64,000 nt of DNA from assembly GCF_019443085.1 (NCBI RefSeq), contig NZ_JAHZIL010000003.1:1116001-1180000 (forward strand), written 5' to 3'. The position numbers were made by a program, and so were the translations under genes. Below are positions 9,093 through 21,349 of this stretch, piece by piece. The stretch's first letter is position 1, and every line of letters starts with the position of its first letter. Source of the DNA: Marinobacter sp. F4218. GTDB taxonomy: Bacteria > Pseudomonadota > Gammaproteobacteria > Pseudomonadales > Oleiphilaceae. The notes beneath the pieces are model-generated. The model searched no databases, was not told the origin of the DNA, and worked only from the letters and a program-made list of their open reading frames with translations.

Positions 9093-9673
9093 GTATTACC
9101 AGCCTCCTCCTTACCCTGGGCATAAGGAATGGTTCCCCTGTTCCCTGGACAAAAACGGCAGAGGGAACGAAAAATACTGTTACAGAACAATCATGTTCCC
9201 TACGTTCACTATGTTCCCGGAAAAAATTGGAGCGAATAAACCGGAAACCCGAGCCGCTCGATCCTGACACGGTTCTGTTGGACATAGCTCAAACTCTCCA
9301 CGCCAGTCCCGCCTGCCTGGGCGCCCTTCTGGACACAGACGACATGGAAGCCATATCCCTCGGCGAGTACAGCCAAGCTGACCTGACAGCCTACTTCAAG
9401 CTTATGCGGTCAGACGGCAAACGTTTGACGGATGATCAACCTACGCCCACCAAGCCTCCAGATAGCCACCCTAAGCACGTCAAACGGATTCAGGCACGAA
9501 AACTCACTCATGATGCACTTATCAATCATCTGATGGCCTGTCAGCGATGTTATGCCCCGAGGTGCAGATATTGTCCAGAAGGACAGCGGTTGCGTCAGGA
9601 TTATCACAGCGCTTACGAACAGTCTCTGGAAATTCAAAACCTAGCCGCTGGCTTGCCTTGGCCCAACAAGTGA
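9089..9673 (+). CDS. Hypothetical protein with C-terminal Cys cluster
   Basis: A 194-residue protein of unknown function, translationally coupled to the DUF927 gene (ATGA). The N-terminal half is Ser/Thr/Lys-rich. Near residues 150-167 there is a compact Cys cluster, CQRCYAPRCRYCPEGQRL, which could bind zinc. Similar small last genes occur after DUF927 ATPases in P4-like islands. It ends 74 bases before a hairpin that closes this operon. Confidence 0.7.
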   Translation: MSITSLLLTLGIRNGSPVPWTKTAEGTKNTVTEQSCSLRSLCSRKKLERINRKPEPLDPDTVLLDIAQTLHASPACLGALLDTDDMEAISLGEYSQADLTAYFKLMRSDGKRLTDDQPTPTKPPDSHPKHVKRIQARKLTHDALINHLMACQRCYAPRCRYCPEGQRLRQDYHSAYEQSLEIQNLAAGLPWPNK

Positions 9674-9746
9674 CGTAAAACAAACTCATCATGAGTGGTA
9701 GCAAGCAATACACTCCAGGTATTGCCCGAAGCACCTCGGAACAACT

Positions 9747-9791
9747 AAAGGCACGGACCGACACACCATATCGGACTGTGCCTTTATTCTT
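9747..9791 (+). terminator. Probable terminator between replication module and hsd operon
   Basis: The arms AAAGGCACGGACCGA and TCGGACTGTGCCTTT form a ~15-bp stem with two mismatches around an 11-base loop, followed by ATTCTTT. The T-run is weak, so this could also be an operator for the restriction operon that starts 50 bases later. Confidence 0.55.
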
Positions 9792-9837
9792 TAAGAGAGA
9801 AAAAAGCAGCAACGTCTCATACGGGAACGACCTACGA

Positions 9838-11542
<1,705 letters not shown>

Positions 11543-11553
<11 letters not shown>

Positions 11554-12940
11554 ATGGGTGGAATATTCTTTGGGGGATCTTTGCGCGGAGATCACGGTCG
11601 GCCACGTCGGCTCGATGACAAATGAGTATCGAGATAGCGGAATTCCGTTTTTTCGGTCCAAGAATATTCGTGAGTATCGTATTGATTGGGACGATGTTAA
11701 ATACATATCCCAGAGCTTCCACGAAAAGCTCAAAAAATCTACGTTACGACCGGGAGACGTTGCTGTTGTTCGCACGGGGAAACCCGGCACAGCCTGCGTG
11801 ATTCCCGATTATATCGATGAGGCCAACTGTTCAGACTTAGTCATAATGCGGGTTAACCCACAACTTCTGTCAGCCTATTTTCTGAGCTATTACCTCAACT
11901 CTGTTGCCAACCACCAGATCAATTCACAACTGGTAGGCGCAGTTCAACAGCACTTCAACGTTGGTGCCGCCAAGAAACTTTCAATAATCATTCCTGATCG
12001 AAATGAGCAGGAAAGGATAGTCAAGGTGGTTAAAGACCTCGATGACAAAATCCAGCTAAACCACCAAATCAACCAAACCCTCGAACAGATCGCCCAGGCC
12101 ATCTTCAAAAGCTGGTTTGTCGATTTCGAGCCGGTCATAGCCAAGATCGCTGCACTGGAAGCCGGTGGCAGCGATGACGATGCCCTGCTTGCCGCGATGC
12201 AGGCCATTTCTGGCAAAGAAGAAGCCCAGCTAGCCCACCTCCATACTGAACAGCCCGAGTACTACACCGAACTCCGCGCCACCGCCGAGCTGTTTCCGTC
12301 GGCTATGCAGGATGGTGAGTCGGGAGAAATCCCGGAGGGGTGGAAACCATCAACAGTCGGCCAAGAATTTGATGTGACTATGGGCCAGTCTCCACCCGGC
12401 GATACCTATAACGAAGCAGGCGATGGAGCACCGTTTTTCCAGGGTCGCAGGGACTTCGGCGAAAGGTTCCCCAGTAATCGCGTGTACTGCACAGCGCCAA
12501 AACGATTGGCAAATGAAGCAGATACACTTCTGAGTGTACGGGCACCCGTTGGGGACACTAACGTAGCATTGACTGACTGCTGTATCGGGCGAGGGTTAGC
12601 CGCACTCCGGCATAAGTCGGGGTGTTCATCGTTCACCTACTATTCAGTTATTCAACTCGGCCACGAACTATCGTCATTTGATTCGGAAGGTACCGTGTTT
12701 GGTTCTATCAACCAGAAGAATTTGAAGGCCATTCCGGTTGTTGCCCCCACACGCGAAGCGTTATCAGCCTTCAAAAGAGCTGTGGGCGGGATAGATGAGC
12801 TTATCAGAGTGAATAGCGAGGAGGCGGAATCCCTGACGGCTGCCCGCGACACTCTTCTCCCAAAACTACTGTCCGGCGAACTCACCATCACAGATTCTGA
12901 GGATCAAATAACGGAGGCCAAGGAAGCAGCCGATGTTTAA
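11543..12940 (+). CDS. hsdS: Type I restriction-modification specificity subunit
   Basis: The 465-residue HsdS has two target-recognition domains. The first starts at KWVEYSLGDL and the second at PEGWKPSTVGQEF (~265). Each is followed by a helical spacer, with the conserved SWFVDFEPV near 190 and the C-terminal AARDTLLPKLLSGEL. It dictates the two half-sites read by the HsdM and HsdR complexes. It overlaps hsdM by 11 bases and the next gene by 8. Composition of both recognition domains is more AT-rich than hsdM, as usual for exchangeable domains. Confidence 0.95.
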
Positions 12941-14096
12941 GATCGACCCAACCTCCAACCGCATCAACCCTCTGGAGGTCAAGCGCTTCAGCGACCTGGG
13001 CTTCACCGAGCGCAAGCACCTGCAGGAATGGCTGGAGAACTACCCTCAGGCGTTGGCCCAGGGCGACGGCGAGGAGCTGCTGATCATCCAGAAGGAATTC
13101 GACGGCTTCGATGACACCCGCGAGCGGCTCGATCTGCTGGCCATCGACCAGGATGGCAACCTGGTCATCATCGAGAATAAACTCGATGACAGCGGCCGGG
13201 ATGTGGTGTGGCAGGCCCTCAAGTACGCCAGCTACTGCGCCAACCTGAAGAAACAGCAGGTGGTGGAAATCTTCCAGCGATACCTAAACCAGAAGGCCCA
13301 GAACGAAGGTGCCGAGCCAGCCGATGCAGAAAGCGTGCTGCTCGAGTTCCTCCAGGCAGATGATCTGCAATCCATACAGCTCAACTCCCTGAAAAGCCAG
13401 CGCCTGATTCTGGTGGCCGCCCAATACCGCAAGGAAGTAACCAACACCGTGCTATGGCTGAGCCAGTTCGGCGTGAACTGCCAGTGTTTTAAGGTCACGC
13501 CCTACCAGACCGGTACCGAGCTGTTCCTGAACGTGGAACAGATCATCCCTACCCCTGAAGCCTCGGACTTTATGATCGGCATGATGGCGAAAGAAGCCGA
13601 GGAAAAAAGCGCGAGTAACGAGCAGAGGCAAAGCCACAGGCTGCGGCTAGAATTTTGGGAGCAGGCACTGGAGGCATTCAGCCAGAGCAGCTGCAACCTC
13701 TACAACAATGTCAGCCCCGGCAAAGATCACTGGCTATCCGCCGGTTCTGGCCTCTCGGGCATGGTGTTCAGTCTCATCTTCGGGAAGAACGAGGTACGCG
13801 TGGAATTTTCCATGCAACGCTCCCAGGCCGAGGCAAACAAGTTCGTGTTCGACCGCTTAGAGGCCAAAAAAGAGAAGATCGAAGCGGACTTTTGTAATGC
13901 ATTGATATGGAAACGACTTTCCGACCAAAAAGCATGCCGGATTCAGTTCAACAAGCCTGTGGATGGCTACGACGAAGCCAACTGGCCAGAAATGATTGCG
14001 TGGCTGGTTGAGCACATGGCCCGGCTTGAAAAAGCCCTGAGCGGGCCATTGGAAAAGATCAAACATGAGCTTAAAACCGCGAACATCGTGAAATAA
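12933..14096 (+). CDS. DUF4268-type protein with PD-(D/E)xK nuclease-like core
   Basis: A 387-residue protein often found inside type I restriction operons. The N-terminal half has a nuclease-like pattern: [11 protein letters not shown] (Asp ~69) followed by [10 protein letters not shown] (Glu-x-Lys ~79-81) and WQALKYASY. This fits the NucS/RecB-like PD-(D/E)xK fold. The C-terminal half ([12 protein letters not shown], then [13 protein letters not shown]) matches the DUF4268 region. It overlaps hsdS by 8 bases. Whether it cuts DNA or modulates the complex is not known from sequence. Confidence 0.82.
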   Translation: MFKIDPTSNRINPLEVKRFSDLGFTERKHLQEWLENYPQALAQGDGEELLIIQKEFDGFDDTRERLDLLAIDQDGNLVIIENKLDDSGRDVVWQALKYASYCANLKKQQVVEIFQRYLNQKAQNEGAEPADAESVLLEFLQADDLQSIQLNSLKSQRLILVAAQYRKEVTNTVLWLSQFGVNCQCFKVTPYQTGTELFLNVEQIIPTPEASDFMIGMMAKEAEEKSASNEQRQSHRLRLEFWEQALEAFSQSSCNLYNNVSPGKDHWLSAGSGLSGMVFSLIFGKNEVRVEFSMQRSQAEANKFVFDRLEAKKEKIEADFCNALIWKRLSDQKACRIQFNKPVDGYDEANWPEMIAWLVEHMARLEKALSGPLEKIKHELKTANIVK

Positions 14097-14167
14097 CAGG
14101 CCGAGCAGGAAGGATAAAACAAAAACGGCTGGGCTTGAGCAGGTTACTCGGCGACAAGGACATAGCA

Positions 14168-17100
14168 ATGACGGAAGATCAACTGGAACAACAATGCCTG
14201 GAGTGGTTCGTCGAAGGCGGATGGGAAATCGCCCACGGACCGGACTTGGCACCGGACGGCGAGGCCCCGGAGCGGGCCGATTACCGGCAGGTGTTGTTGC
14301 TGGCGGATCTTGAAGCGGCCATTCGCCTCATCAACCCGCACCTGCCCCAAAGCGCCGTTGAACAGGCCATGACGATGGTACGCAAACCGGAAAGCCTGGA
14401 TGTGGTGATCAGCAACAGGGCTTTCCACCGCCTGTTGCTTGACGGGGTACCTGTTGAATACAAGCGCGACGACGAGGTAGTTCACGACCAAGCCTTTCTG
14501 CTGGATTTCAGCGACCTGACCGCCAACCGGTTCCGTGCGATCAACCAGTTTACGCTCGAAGGCTCCAAGCAACTGCGCCGACCGGATGTAATCTGCTTTA
14601 TCAACGGCCTGCCACTGGCCGTGCTCGAACTCAAAAGCCCGGGCGCCGAGAACGTGAACATCTGGGATGCCTACAACCAGATCCAGACCTACAAAGACGA
14701 AGTGACCGACCTGTTCGCCTATAACGAGGCTGCCATTATCAGTGATGGCTATCTGGCCCGGGTGGGCTCTCTCACTGCCAGCGAGGAACGCTACATGCCT
14801 TGGCGCACCATCAAGCATGAGGACGACAAGCCCCTACTGGAATGGCAGCTGGAAACCCTGGTACGGGGCTTTTTCGACCGGGAGTTGTTCCTGGATTACA
14901 TCCGTTACTTTGTAATCTTCGAGACGGATTCCGACAAGCTGATCAAAAAGATCGCCGGCTATCATCAGTTCCATGCGGTTCGGGAGGCAGTCAAAGCCAC
15001 CGTGATAGCTTCACAGTATGTGGAGCAAACGGACGTAAACGGCAAGGTGGCCACATACGGCGATGAGGCGGTGCCAGGAAGCAAAAAAGCCGGGGTGGTC
15101 TGGCACACCCAGGGCTCCGGCAAAAGCATTTCAATGTGCTGCTACGCTGGCAAGCTGCTGCAACAGCCGGAGATGAACAACCCGACCCTGCTTGTGGTCA
15201 CCGACCGGAACGACCTGGACGGCCAGCTATTTGCCACGTTCAGCGCCGCACAGGAGCTGCTGAAACAGGAACCTGTGCAGGCCGATGATCGAGATACTTT
15301 GCGCCGGCTTCTTTCTGAAAGGGAGTCCGGCGGAATAATATTCACCACGGTGCAGAAGTTCGCCCTGCTGAACGAAGAATCCGGCCACCCGGTTCTGAAC
15401 GACCGCCACAACATCGTGGTAATTTCAGACGAAGCCCACCGCAGCCAGTACGGCCTGAAAGCCACTCTCAAAAAAGACGGCACCTACAAGTTTGGCTTCG
15501 CTCGCCACATGCGTGATGCCCTGCCCAATGCCTCGTTCATTGGCTTTACCGGCACGCCCATCGAGAGCGAGGACAAGGACACCCGGGCGGTATTCGGCGA
15601 TTACGTCTCCATCTACGATATCCAGGATGCGGTAAACGACGGCGCGACCGTTCCGATTTTCTATGAATCCCGACTGGCCAAGCTGGACATCAACCAAGAT
15701 TTGATCGAGGAACTGTCGGATCAGGTCGAAGAAGTGGTTGAAGACGAAGAAGACGTTGGCACCCGAGAAAAAACCAAGGGCGAATGGAGCCGGCTGGAGA
15801 AGCTGGTGGGCGCGGGCCCGCGTTTGAAACAGGTAGCAGAAGATCTGGTTAACCACTATGAAACCCGCTCCAGCACCATCAGCGGCAAGGCTATGATCGT
15901 GGCCATGAGCCGGGAAATTGCGGTGCACTTGTATAACGAAATTGTCGCGTTGCGCCCGGAGTGGCACAACGACGACCCCGACAAAGGCGCGATCAAGATT
16001 GTCATGACCGGTTCGGCCTCTGACCGGGCACTGCTGCAACCGCACATTTACAACAAGCAAACCAAGAAACGGTTCGAGAAGCGCTTCAAGGACACCGACG
16101 ACCCGCTCAAATTGGTTATCGTGCGGGATATGTGGCTGACAGGGTTCGATGCGCCCTGCTGCCACACCATGTATGTGGACAAGCCCATGAAGGGCCACAA
16201 TCTCATGCAGGCCATTGCCCGGGTAAACCGCGTGTTCAAGGATAAACCCGGTGGGCTGGTGGTGGATTACATCGGCATCGCCAACGAGCTTAAGCAAGCC
16301 TTGAAAACTTACACCGACGCCAAGGGCAAGGGCTCACCCACCCATAGCGCCGAGGAAGCCTACGCCATCCTGTTGGAGAAGCTGGATATCATTCACGGTA
16401 TGTTTGCTCCCGGTAGGCAAGGCAAGGGCTTTGACTACAGTGGCTTCGAAAATGAGCCCCACAGACTTCTGGTGCCCACCGCGAACTACATTCTCGGCCT
16501 GGAAGACGGCAAGAAGCGCTTCCTGGATACCGTGCTGGCCATGAACAAAGCCTTCTCCCTGTGCGCCACGTTGGACGAAGCCCAGGCACTGCAGAAAGAA
16601 GTGGCGTTCCTGTCCCAGGTGAAAACCGCGATCACCAAGTTCACCAGCGTGGACAAAAAACTGACCCAGGAAGAAAAGAACACCGCCCTGAAGCAGATTC
16701 TGGACAACGCGCTGGTTGGCGGTGGCGTAACCGATGTTTTCGCAATGTGCGGCTTGGACAACCCCAACATCGGCCTGCTCTCTGACGAGTTTCTGGAAGA
16801 CGTTCGGCAGATGCCCTACAAGAACTTCGCGGTGGAGCTTCTGGAGAAGCTACTGAAAGATGACATCAAGGCCAAGACACGCAACAACGTGGTACAGGAA
16901 AAGAGATACGCAGACCGCCTGCAGGAGACGCTGCGCAAGTACAACAACCGGGGCATTGAAACCGCACAGGTTATTGAAGAGCTGATCGCCATGGCAAAGC
17001 AGTTCCAGGCCGAGATAGAGCGGGACGCAGCCCTCGGCCTGACCCAGGACGAAGTGGCTTTCTACGATGCCTTGGCCAGCAACGAAAGCGCCGTAAGGGA

Positions 17101-17323
17101 GCTCGGTGACGAAATCCTGAAGAAAATTGCTGTGGAGATTACCAACAAGCTGCGCCAATCCACCACCGTGGATTGGCAGGTGCGCGAGAGCGTGCGGGCC
17201 AAGCTACGAATTCTGGTCCGGCGGACGTTGCAACGTTACAAGTACCCGCCGGATCAAGCGCCAGAGGCGATTGAGCTGGTCATGGAGCAGGCCGAGGCGT
17301 TATCCAATCACTGGACTGGATGA
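14168..17323 (+). CDS. hsdR: Type I restriction enzyme motor and nuclease subunit
   Basis: The 1051-residue HsdR has an N-terminal nuclease domain with RPDVICF...LAVLELK (Asp ~138, Glu/Lys ~154-156). The SF2 translocase motor follows: QGSGKS (~316), DEAHRSQYG (~421), FTGTP (~461), GFDAP (~659) and QAIARVNR. It pulls DNA through the complex and cleaves unmethylated invaders far from the target. The ATG at 14168 is preceded by AAGGA; a TTG 33 bases upstream is less likely. All motifs look intact, so the system is probably active. Confidence 0.95.
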   Translation: MTEDQLEQQCLEWFVEGGWEIAHGPDLAPDGEAPERADYRQVLLLADLEAAIRLINPHLPQSAVEQAMTMVRKPESLDVVISNRAFHRLLLDGVPVEYKRDDEVVHDQAFLLDFSDLTANRFRAINQFTLEGSKQLRRPDVICFINGLPLAVLELKSPGAENVNIWDAYNQIQTYKDEVTDLFAYNEAAIISDGYLARVGSLTASEERYMPWRTIKHEDDKPLLEWQLETLVRGFFDRELFLDYIRYFVIFETDSDKLIKKIAGYHQFHAVREAVKATVIASQYVEQTDVNGKVATYGDEAVPGSKKAGVVWHTQGSGKSISMCCYAGKLLQQPEMNNPTLLVVTDRNDLDGQLFATFSAAQELLKQEPVQADDRDTLRRLLSERESGGIIFTTVQKFALLNEESGHPVLNDRHNIVVISDEAHRSQYGLKATLKKDGTYKFGFARHMRDALPNASFIGFTGTPIESEDKDTRAVFGDYVSIYDIQDAVNDGATVPIFYESRLAKLDINQDLIEELSDQVEEVVEDEEDVGTREKTKGEWSRLEKLVGAGPRLKQVAEDLVNHYETRSSTISGKAMIVAMSREIAVHLYNEIVALRPEWHNDDPDKGAIKIVMTGSASDRALLQPHIYNKQTKKRFEKRFKDTDDPLKLVIVRDMWLTGFDAPCCHTMYVDKPMKGHNLMQAIARVNRVFKDKPGGLVVDYIGIANELKQALKTYTDAKGKGSPTHSAEEAYAILLEKLDIIHGMFAPGRQGKGFDYSGFENEPHRLLVPTANYILGLEDGKKRFLDTVLAMNKAFSLCATLDEAQALQKEVAFLSQVKTAITKFTSVDKKLTQEEKNTALKQILDNALVGGGVTDVFAMCGLDNPNIGLLSDEFLEDVRQMPYKNFAVELLEKLLKDDIKAKTRNNVVQEKRYADRLQETLRKYNNRGIETAQVIEELIAMAKQFQAEIERDAALGLTQDEVAFYDALASNESAVRELGDEILKKIAVEITNKLRQSTTVDWQVRESVRAKLRILVRRTLQRYKYPPDQAPEAIELVMEQAEALSNHWTG

Positions 17324-17983
17324 ATGAAGTACCACACGGAAACATATGACAACAAACTGGATACGATCAGTATCTATCAGCGTTATCCATCACTCAAACC
17401 CTTTGTCGGCACGAACTATGGTCTCGGCACACCCAAAGTATTGCTGATAGCAGAAAGCCACTATCTCCCAAGGGAAAGCATCGTACACGGTGATGCAAAT
17501 ACGTGGTACTCAGGCACGGAGACTAACCTCAGCCCCAAAGAGCAAAAGTGGATATGCACCAGAGACATTCTCGACAAACCCCTGGGAGGCTGGAAAGAAC
17601 CTGGACACGCCATCTATCGGCACCTTGAGTCAGCCCTACTCAAGGCAGGACTGCCAGCGCGCGACAGTGTTTTCCGTCAAGTGGCATTCGTGAACGCCTT
17701 CCAGAGGCCTGCGAAGCAAGGTGCATCGATCAAGATTACAAAGCAAGATTTCGATATTGCTGTGGCTACCATCAATGAGGTAATTGACGCGCTGCAGCCA
17801 GATCATGTTGTTTTTATATCAACAAAGGCGAGAAGAAGCGTCGGTAAGCGTCTAAGCCGTGATTTCGTCGGTGTTCATCACCCGGCCTGTCCATGGTGGA
17901 ACCGGAAACAAAACGGAATAAGCAGTAAAGAACGATTTATCAATCTTCTCTCCGAATACTGGAAATCTGCAGGTGTGACCTGA
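17324..17983 (+). CDS. Uracil-DNA-glycosylase-superfamily-like protein
   Basis: A 219-residue protein whose ATG directly abuts the hsdR stop. It has a motif-1-like VLLIAESHYLP (~39-48) and a late motif VHHPACPWWNRK (~184-195). These sit where UDG-superfamily enzymes carry their G-x-(D/A)-P-x and HPS/HPxx motifs; between them VFRQVAFVNAFQRP and DALQPDHVVFIST fit the expected strands. The classical catalytic residues are not clearly present, so the activity is unknown and the family call is tentative. Its position at the end of the hsd operon suggests an accessory role in defence or DNA processing. Confidence 0.6.
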   Translation: MKYHTETYDNKLDTISIYQRYPSLKPFVGTNYGLGTPKVLLIAESHYLPRESIVHGDANTWYSGTETNLSPKEQKWICTRDILDKPLGGWKEPGHAIYRHLESALLKAGLPARDSVFRQVAFVNAFQRPAKQGASIKITKQDFDIAVATINEVIDALQPDHVVFISTKARRSVGKRLSRDFVGVHHPACPWWNRKQNGISSKERFINLLSEYWKSAGVT

Positions 17984-17991
17984 TGTCATAA

Positions 17992-18264
17992 TGTCGGGGA
18001 TTCTATCAAGCTCGCCTGGAGCAACTCGCAGGCAAATTCCTGAAAGAAAATAATGGTGCCGGCCAAACCTTTCTCTTTAGCAAGTTTGAGGATAATCTCC
18101 GCGACAATGTCACATGGAGGTTCGAAGATGAGGACAATGAATACCCCATGTATCAAGGAGTTAAATTCTTGCTGATGGACCCTCTAACCGCAGCACTGTA
18201 TTGTCACCCAGACTCTGCTGGAGTCAACGTTCGGGGAACGCCTAAAACGAACCCGGGGTACTGA
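17992..18264 (+). pseudogene. Probable gene remnant
   Basis: An open frame of ~90 codons runs from after a TAA at 17989 to a TGA at 18262 without an early start codon. It reads as convincing protein (FYQARLEQLAGKFLKEN, then SKFEDNLRDNVTWRFED and GVKFLLMDPLTAAL). A 5' truncated gene is the simplest explanation. I do not recognise the family. Positions 18265-18463 contain no gene and should hold the promoter of the next gene. Confidence 0.4.
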
Positions 18265-18463
18265 TTTGGGTGCTATTCGAAAATAAATGGCTACTTAGCG
18301 GTGGCCAATTTTAGGTATCACTCACCGAGCCGCGATTCCTCAATCAATCGGTGGCTAAGAAGACCACGTGGCACGAGCTGCCGACCAGAGGCTCGCGGTT
18401 ATCGCCGATGACCACAAGGCGCCACCAACTTCGCTTTTTTTGACGTTATCAAGAGGGAGATAG

Positions 18464-19318
18464 ATGCGGGTTTTTGGTGATATTCCGGATTTGGAGCCGG
18501 GTGACGAATTCGAATCCCGGGAGGCGTTAGCGGAAGCAGGCGTACATCCTCCCACCGTTGCGGGAATCAGTGGTTCTCAACACGAAGGCGCTGATTCAAT
18601 AGTTTTATCCGGGGGCTATGAGGATGACGAGGACTTCGGCGATGTGATCATCTACACCGGGTCTGGTGGTCAGAAAAACGGAAAACAAGTGGCTGACCAA
18701 GCACTGAAAGGTCGAAATCGTGCTCTCGCTCGGAGCAAAATTGAGGGCCTTCCTATCAGGGTAACTCGAGGTTTCAAACACCGGAACGAACTTAGCCCGA
18801 AGTCCGGGTATCGGTATTGCGGCCTTTTCTTCGTCGATGACTTTTGGTGTGAGAAAGGAAAGTCAGGTTTCTATGTTTGGCGTTACCGGCTCATTGCCGA
18901 CGAAAAAAGCGCCACGAGCTATCTCATCGGTGAGCCTCCATCAGAATCTGCCGCCCCAAAAAGAAAGCAGTCTTCAGTAAACAGAATTGTACGGGACTAT
19001 CAGCGCGCACTTAACGTCAAATCGTGGCACGCATCTCAGTGTCAAATCTGCGGCTTAGCGATTAGTACTTCAGCGGGATTATACGCTGAGGCTGCCCACA
19101 TTCAGCCGCTAGGTGCACCACACGGTGGGCCTGATATCGAAGAAAACATGCTCTGCCTTTGCCCTAACCATCACGTAATGTTCGATAACGGTGGATTCAC
19201 GATTGACGACGACTTGAGCCTAATTGGTATCCCAGGAAAACTGAAAGCCGTTGCAAGACATAACATTGGGCGAAGGTTTATTCGGTACCACCGGGAACAC
19301 TACACCAAAAATGCCTAG
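18464..19318 (+). CDS. SRA-HNH modification-dependent endonuclease
   Basis: The 284-residue protein joins an N-terminal SRA/YDG domain (about 25-150; SIVLSGGYEDDEDFGDVIIY, YTGSGG) to a C-terminal HNH nuclease. The nuclease has the zinc Cys pairs CQIC (~194) and CLCPNHH (~232-237) and the AAHIQPLG motif (~211). This is the arrangement of TagI- and McrA-type enzymes, which flip out modified cytosine (5mC or 5hmC) and cut nearby. It would attack phage DNA with modified cytosines while tolerating adenine methylation by the HsdM next door. GGGAG lies just before the ATG. Confidence 0.88.
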   Translation: MRVFGDIPDLEPGDEFESREALAEAGVHPPTVAGISGSQHEGADSIVLSGGYEDDEDFGDVIIYTGSGGQKNGKQVADQALKGRNRALARSKIEGLPIRVTRGFKHRNELSPKSGYRYCGLFFVDDFWCEKGKSGFYVWRYRLIADEKSATSYLIGEPPSESAAPKRKQSSVNRIVRDYQRALNVKSWHASQCQICGLAISTSAGLYAEAAHIQPLGAPHGGPDIEENMLCLCPNHHVMFDNGGFTIDDDLSLIGIPGKLKAVARHNIGRRFIRYHREHYTKNA

Positions 19319-19391
19319 CAGGGTACGCCCAGGTTGTCGGCGGCTGGAAACATCCAGGAGTAAATCTCAGGCATCACGCTCCCCCTACCAA

Positions 19392-21104
19392 TCAGATCCG
19401 AAAACGGTTGCGCAGGCCCAGGCCCAGCAGGAACAAAAACACAAACGACCAAACCCCTTGGGCGCCCATCGTCAGAAACACACCCGACAAATCGGCAGTT
19501 TTCGGATCCCCAAATAACCGTTCGAACGTCTTCTCACGAACTAATCCGGCCCAGGGTAAAAAAGGGATAGTCATCGCCGCGGAAAACCCCCACTTCCAAG
19601 TCTCTTCAATCGCCCAAATCGAATAACATTTTGCGAACACGATCCAGGACGCAAGTAATGCAAAAAACGGCACTGCAATGGATTGGCCATACCTGCTGAA
19701 AGCGTCGAACAACCAGTCCAGACTATCCGCCGCACTGGCCTTGAAGCCAGGCGTCTGCCACCGACGCGCTCGCATTTCATCCGCATGGCAACGCAGGGCT
19801 GTTCGATGATCCTGGTTGTTCTCAGCCAACTCTTTGAGTCGTTGGAGTTTTGCCGACGCATTCGGATCACGATTTTTGCGAAAAAGGCAGCGATCAAAAC
19901 GATAGCTGAGATTGCTCAGGCCTAGATGTTTACTGAACTCTGTTCCCGTAAAATCCGGGACTGGCCCAAATCGGAGCTGGTCAACGTTCATAGAGCCACG
20001 CAAGGTAGCTCCTTTAAAACTGAACTCGCCAACACCTTCGGAATCTATTTCCTGAGCGATGCGAAGCTGCCCGTCTGCGGTAATACCATCAAATTGAAGC
20101 TGACCAGCCTCAAGATCATCGAAAACAAGATTTGCATATCCCTTCTTCGGGAAGATCGCATCTCTGAAACTGATGAACCCGTCCAGTACCCGGCAGCCCA
20201 TCATCAAAAAAGCCTTCAGCTCCTGCATGTTTGTTCGAGCAAAAAGCAGCGAACCATGGTCGGCAATGATCAGCCGCTCTATACATGCTGTCTTTCCCTT
20301 CCAAGAGCTCTCGTTGAAATTAACTAGCTTGAGATGCGGTGCATCCCGAAAGTCCATCCGGATTTCTGAAACCCTGAAATTGACACCCCGGAAACTCAGT
20401 TTCGTTAGATCCGGAGTAAGGACTTCAAACAAGAAAAGGCCGCCATCGAATTGAGCTTCATCAAAGTTCAGGTCCAGGCTTGCCTCGTCGGTCCTGCCCT
20501 CCTCATTTATCGTGGCGCGACTACCAACCGTTATTTCAGTCCGGGTCTGGAAGCGCGCTTTTTTAAAACTCACCGTCGAACCAACTTGAAAGCGAGTGCT
20601 ATTGAAACTCACTCCGCGCTCGAATTTGGCCCGATCGAAACAGACCGTCCCTTCACCAAATCCGGCGTCGTCAAACTTTGCCTCTCCGACAAATTGGGTG
20701 CCGGTGAAATCCACTTTGCCGTGACCAAAGTTCGCATTATTAAATGAGGTGTAAATAACAAACTTCGAACCTTTGAATGCTACAACCCCATTTCCAAAAT
20801 GAGCGTCTTCGAACGACACGGGACCACCAAATTCGCAGCCTGAAAAATCCACATCGCCGTCGCCAAAATCACAATTGGAGAAGTCTACCCGGCACTCTCG
20901 AAAATCCAGGTTAGAAAACCGCAGAACGTTATCCTTGTTGGCTTCTCGAATGACCCCAAGGTCTTGGGTCGAGAACTTTGCAACTCCGGTCCCGGAATGG
21001 CTCACCATTACCTGTTGGAAAATCATCCAGCCATCACCGCCCGTAAAGGCGCCCAAGACCAGTTTTTGCAACTCACGCCCCTCAAGGATTTTCTCGTCGC
21101 TCAT
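19392..21104 (-). CDS. Membrane-anchored pentapeptide-repeat protein
   Basis: This 570-residue protein consists mainly of pentapeptide-like repeats of the A(N/D)FxxxxVxFxGxxF type (about 60-200 and again to ~400), forming a right-handed beta-helix. A charged helical linker (RLKELAENNQDHRTALRCHADEM) and two or three membrane helices follow (from ~473: SIAVPFFALLASWIVFAKCY, later VFLFLLGLGLRNRF). Such proteins occur in defence islands and stress systems, but most have no known function. It is convergent with the SRA-HNH gene. A decayed copy of its C-terminal end lies just upstream. Confidence 0.8.
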   Translation of the reverse strand: MSDEKILEGRELQKLVLGAFTGGDGWMIFQQVMVSHSGTGVAKFSTQDLGVIREANKDNVLRFSNLDFRECRVDFSNCDFGDGDVDFSGCEFGGPVSFEDAHFGNGVVAFKGSKFVIYTSFNNANFGHGKVDFTGTQFVGEAKFDDAGFGEGTVCFDRAKFERGVSFNSTRFQVGSTVSFKKARFQTRTEITVGSRATINEEGRTDEASLDLNFDEAQFDGGLFLFEVLTPDLTKLSFRGVNFRVSEIRMDFRDAPHLKLVNFNESSWKGKTACIERLIIADHGSLLFARTNMQELKAFLMMGCRVLDGFISFRDAIFPKKGYANLVFDDLEAGQLQFDGITADGQLRIAQEIDSEGVGEFSFKGATLRGSMNVDQLRFGPVPDFTGTEFSKHLGLSNLSYRFDRCLFRKNRDPNASAKLQRLKELAENNQDHRTALRCHADEMRARRWQTPGFKASAADSLDWLFDAFSRYGQSIAVPFFALLASWIVFAKCYSIWAIEETWKWGFSAAMTIPFLPWAGLVREKTFERLFGDPKTADLSGVFLTMGAQGVWSFVFLFLLGLGLRNRFRI

Positions 21105-21164
21105 TCGTTTCTCTATTTTCTTATATTCATTGTCGAAATTTCGGCCAGCACTACGCCATCTCCT

Positions 21165-21335
21165 GCCGACCAGCTCCTTAAACGGTTGCGCGGGCCCAGG
21201 GGGCCGATAGGAACAACAGGATTAATGAAACCAAGCCCTGCAGGTTCTTCAAGCCCACCCCGGGGCCGGCATGGTTCTCACCGAGGTCTGATTGACGGAC
21301 CTCTAGCAAAGATGCTTCTGATTTAAAGCGCGCAA
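21165..21335 (-). pseudogene. Decayed C-terminal fragment of a paralogous membrane protein
   Basis: On the minus strand the frame reads GLKNLQGLVSLILLFL, then after a one-base shift PLGPRNRLR. The end of the intact pentapeptide protein is GAQGVWSFVFLFLLGLGLRNRF. At DNA level AACGGTTGCGC(A/G)GGCCCAGG occurs in both places (about 19400 and 21180). It appears to be the frameshifted tail of a second related gene, left by duplication or recombination. Confidence 0.5.
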
Positions 21336-21349
21336 ATCTTGTCTGGCAC

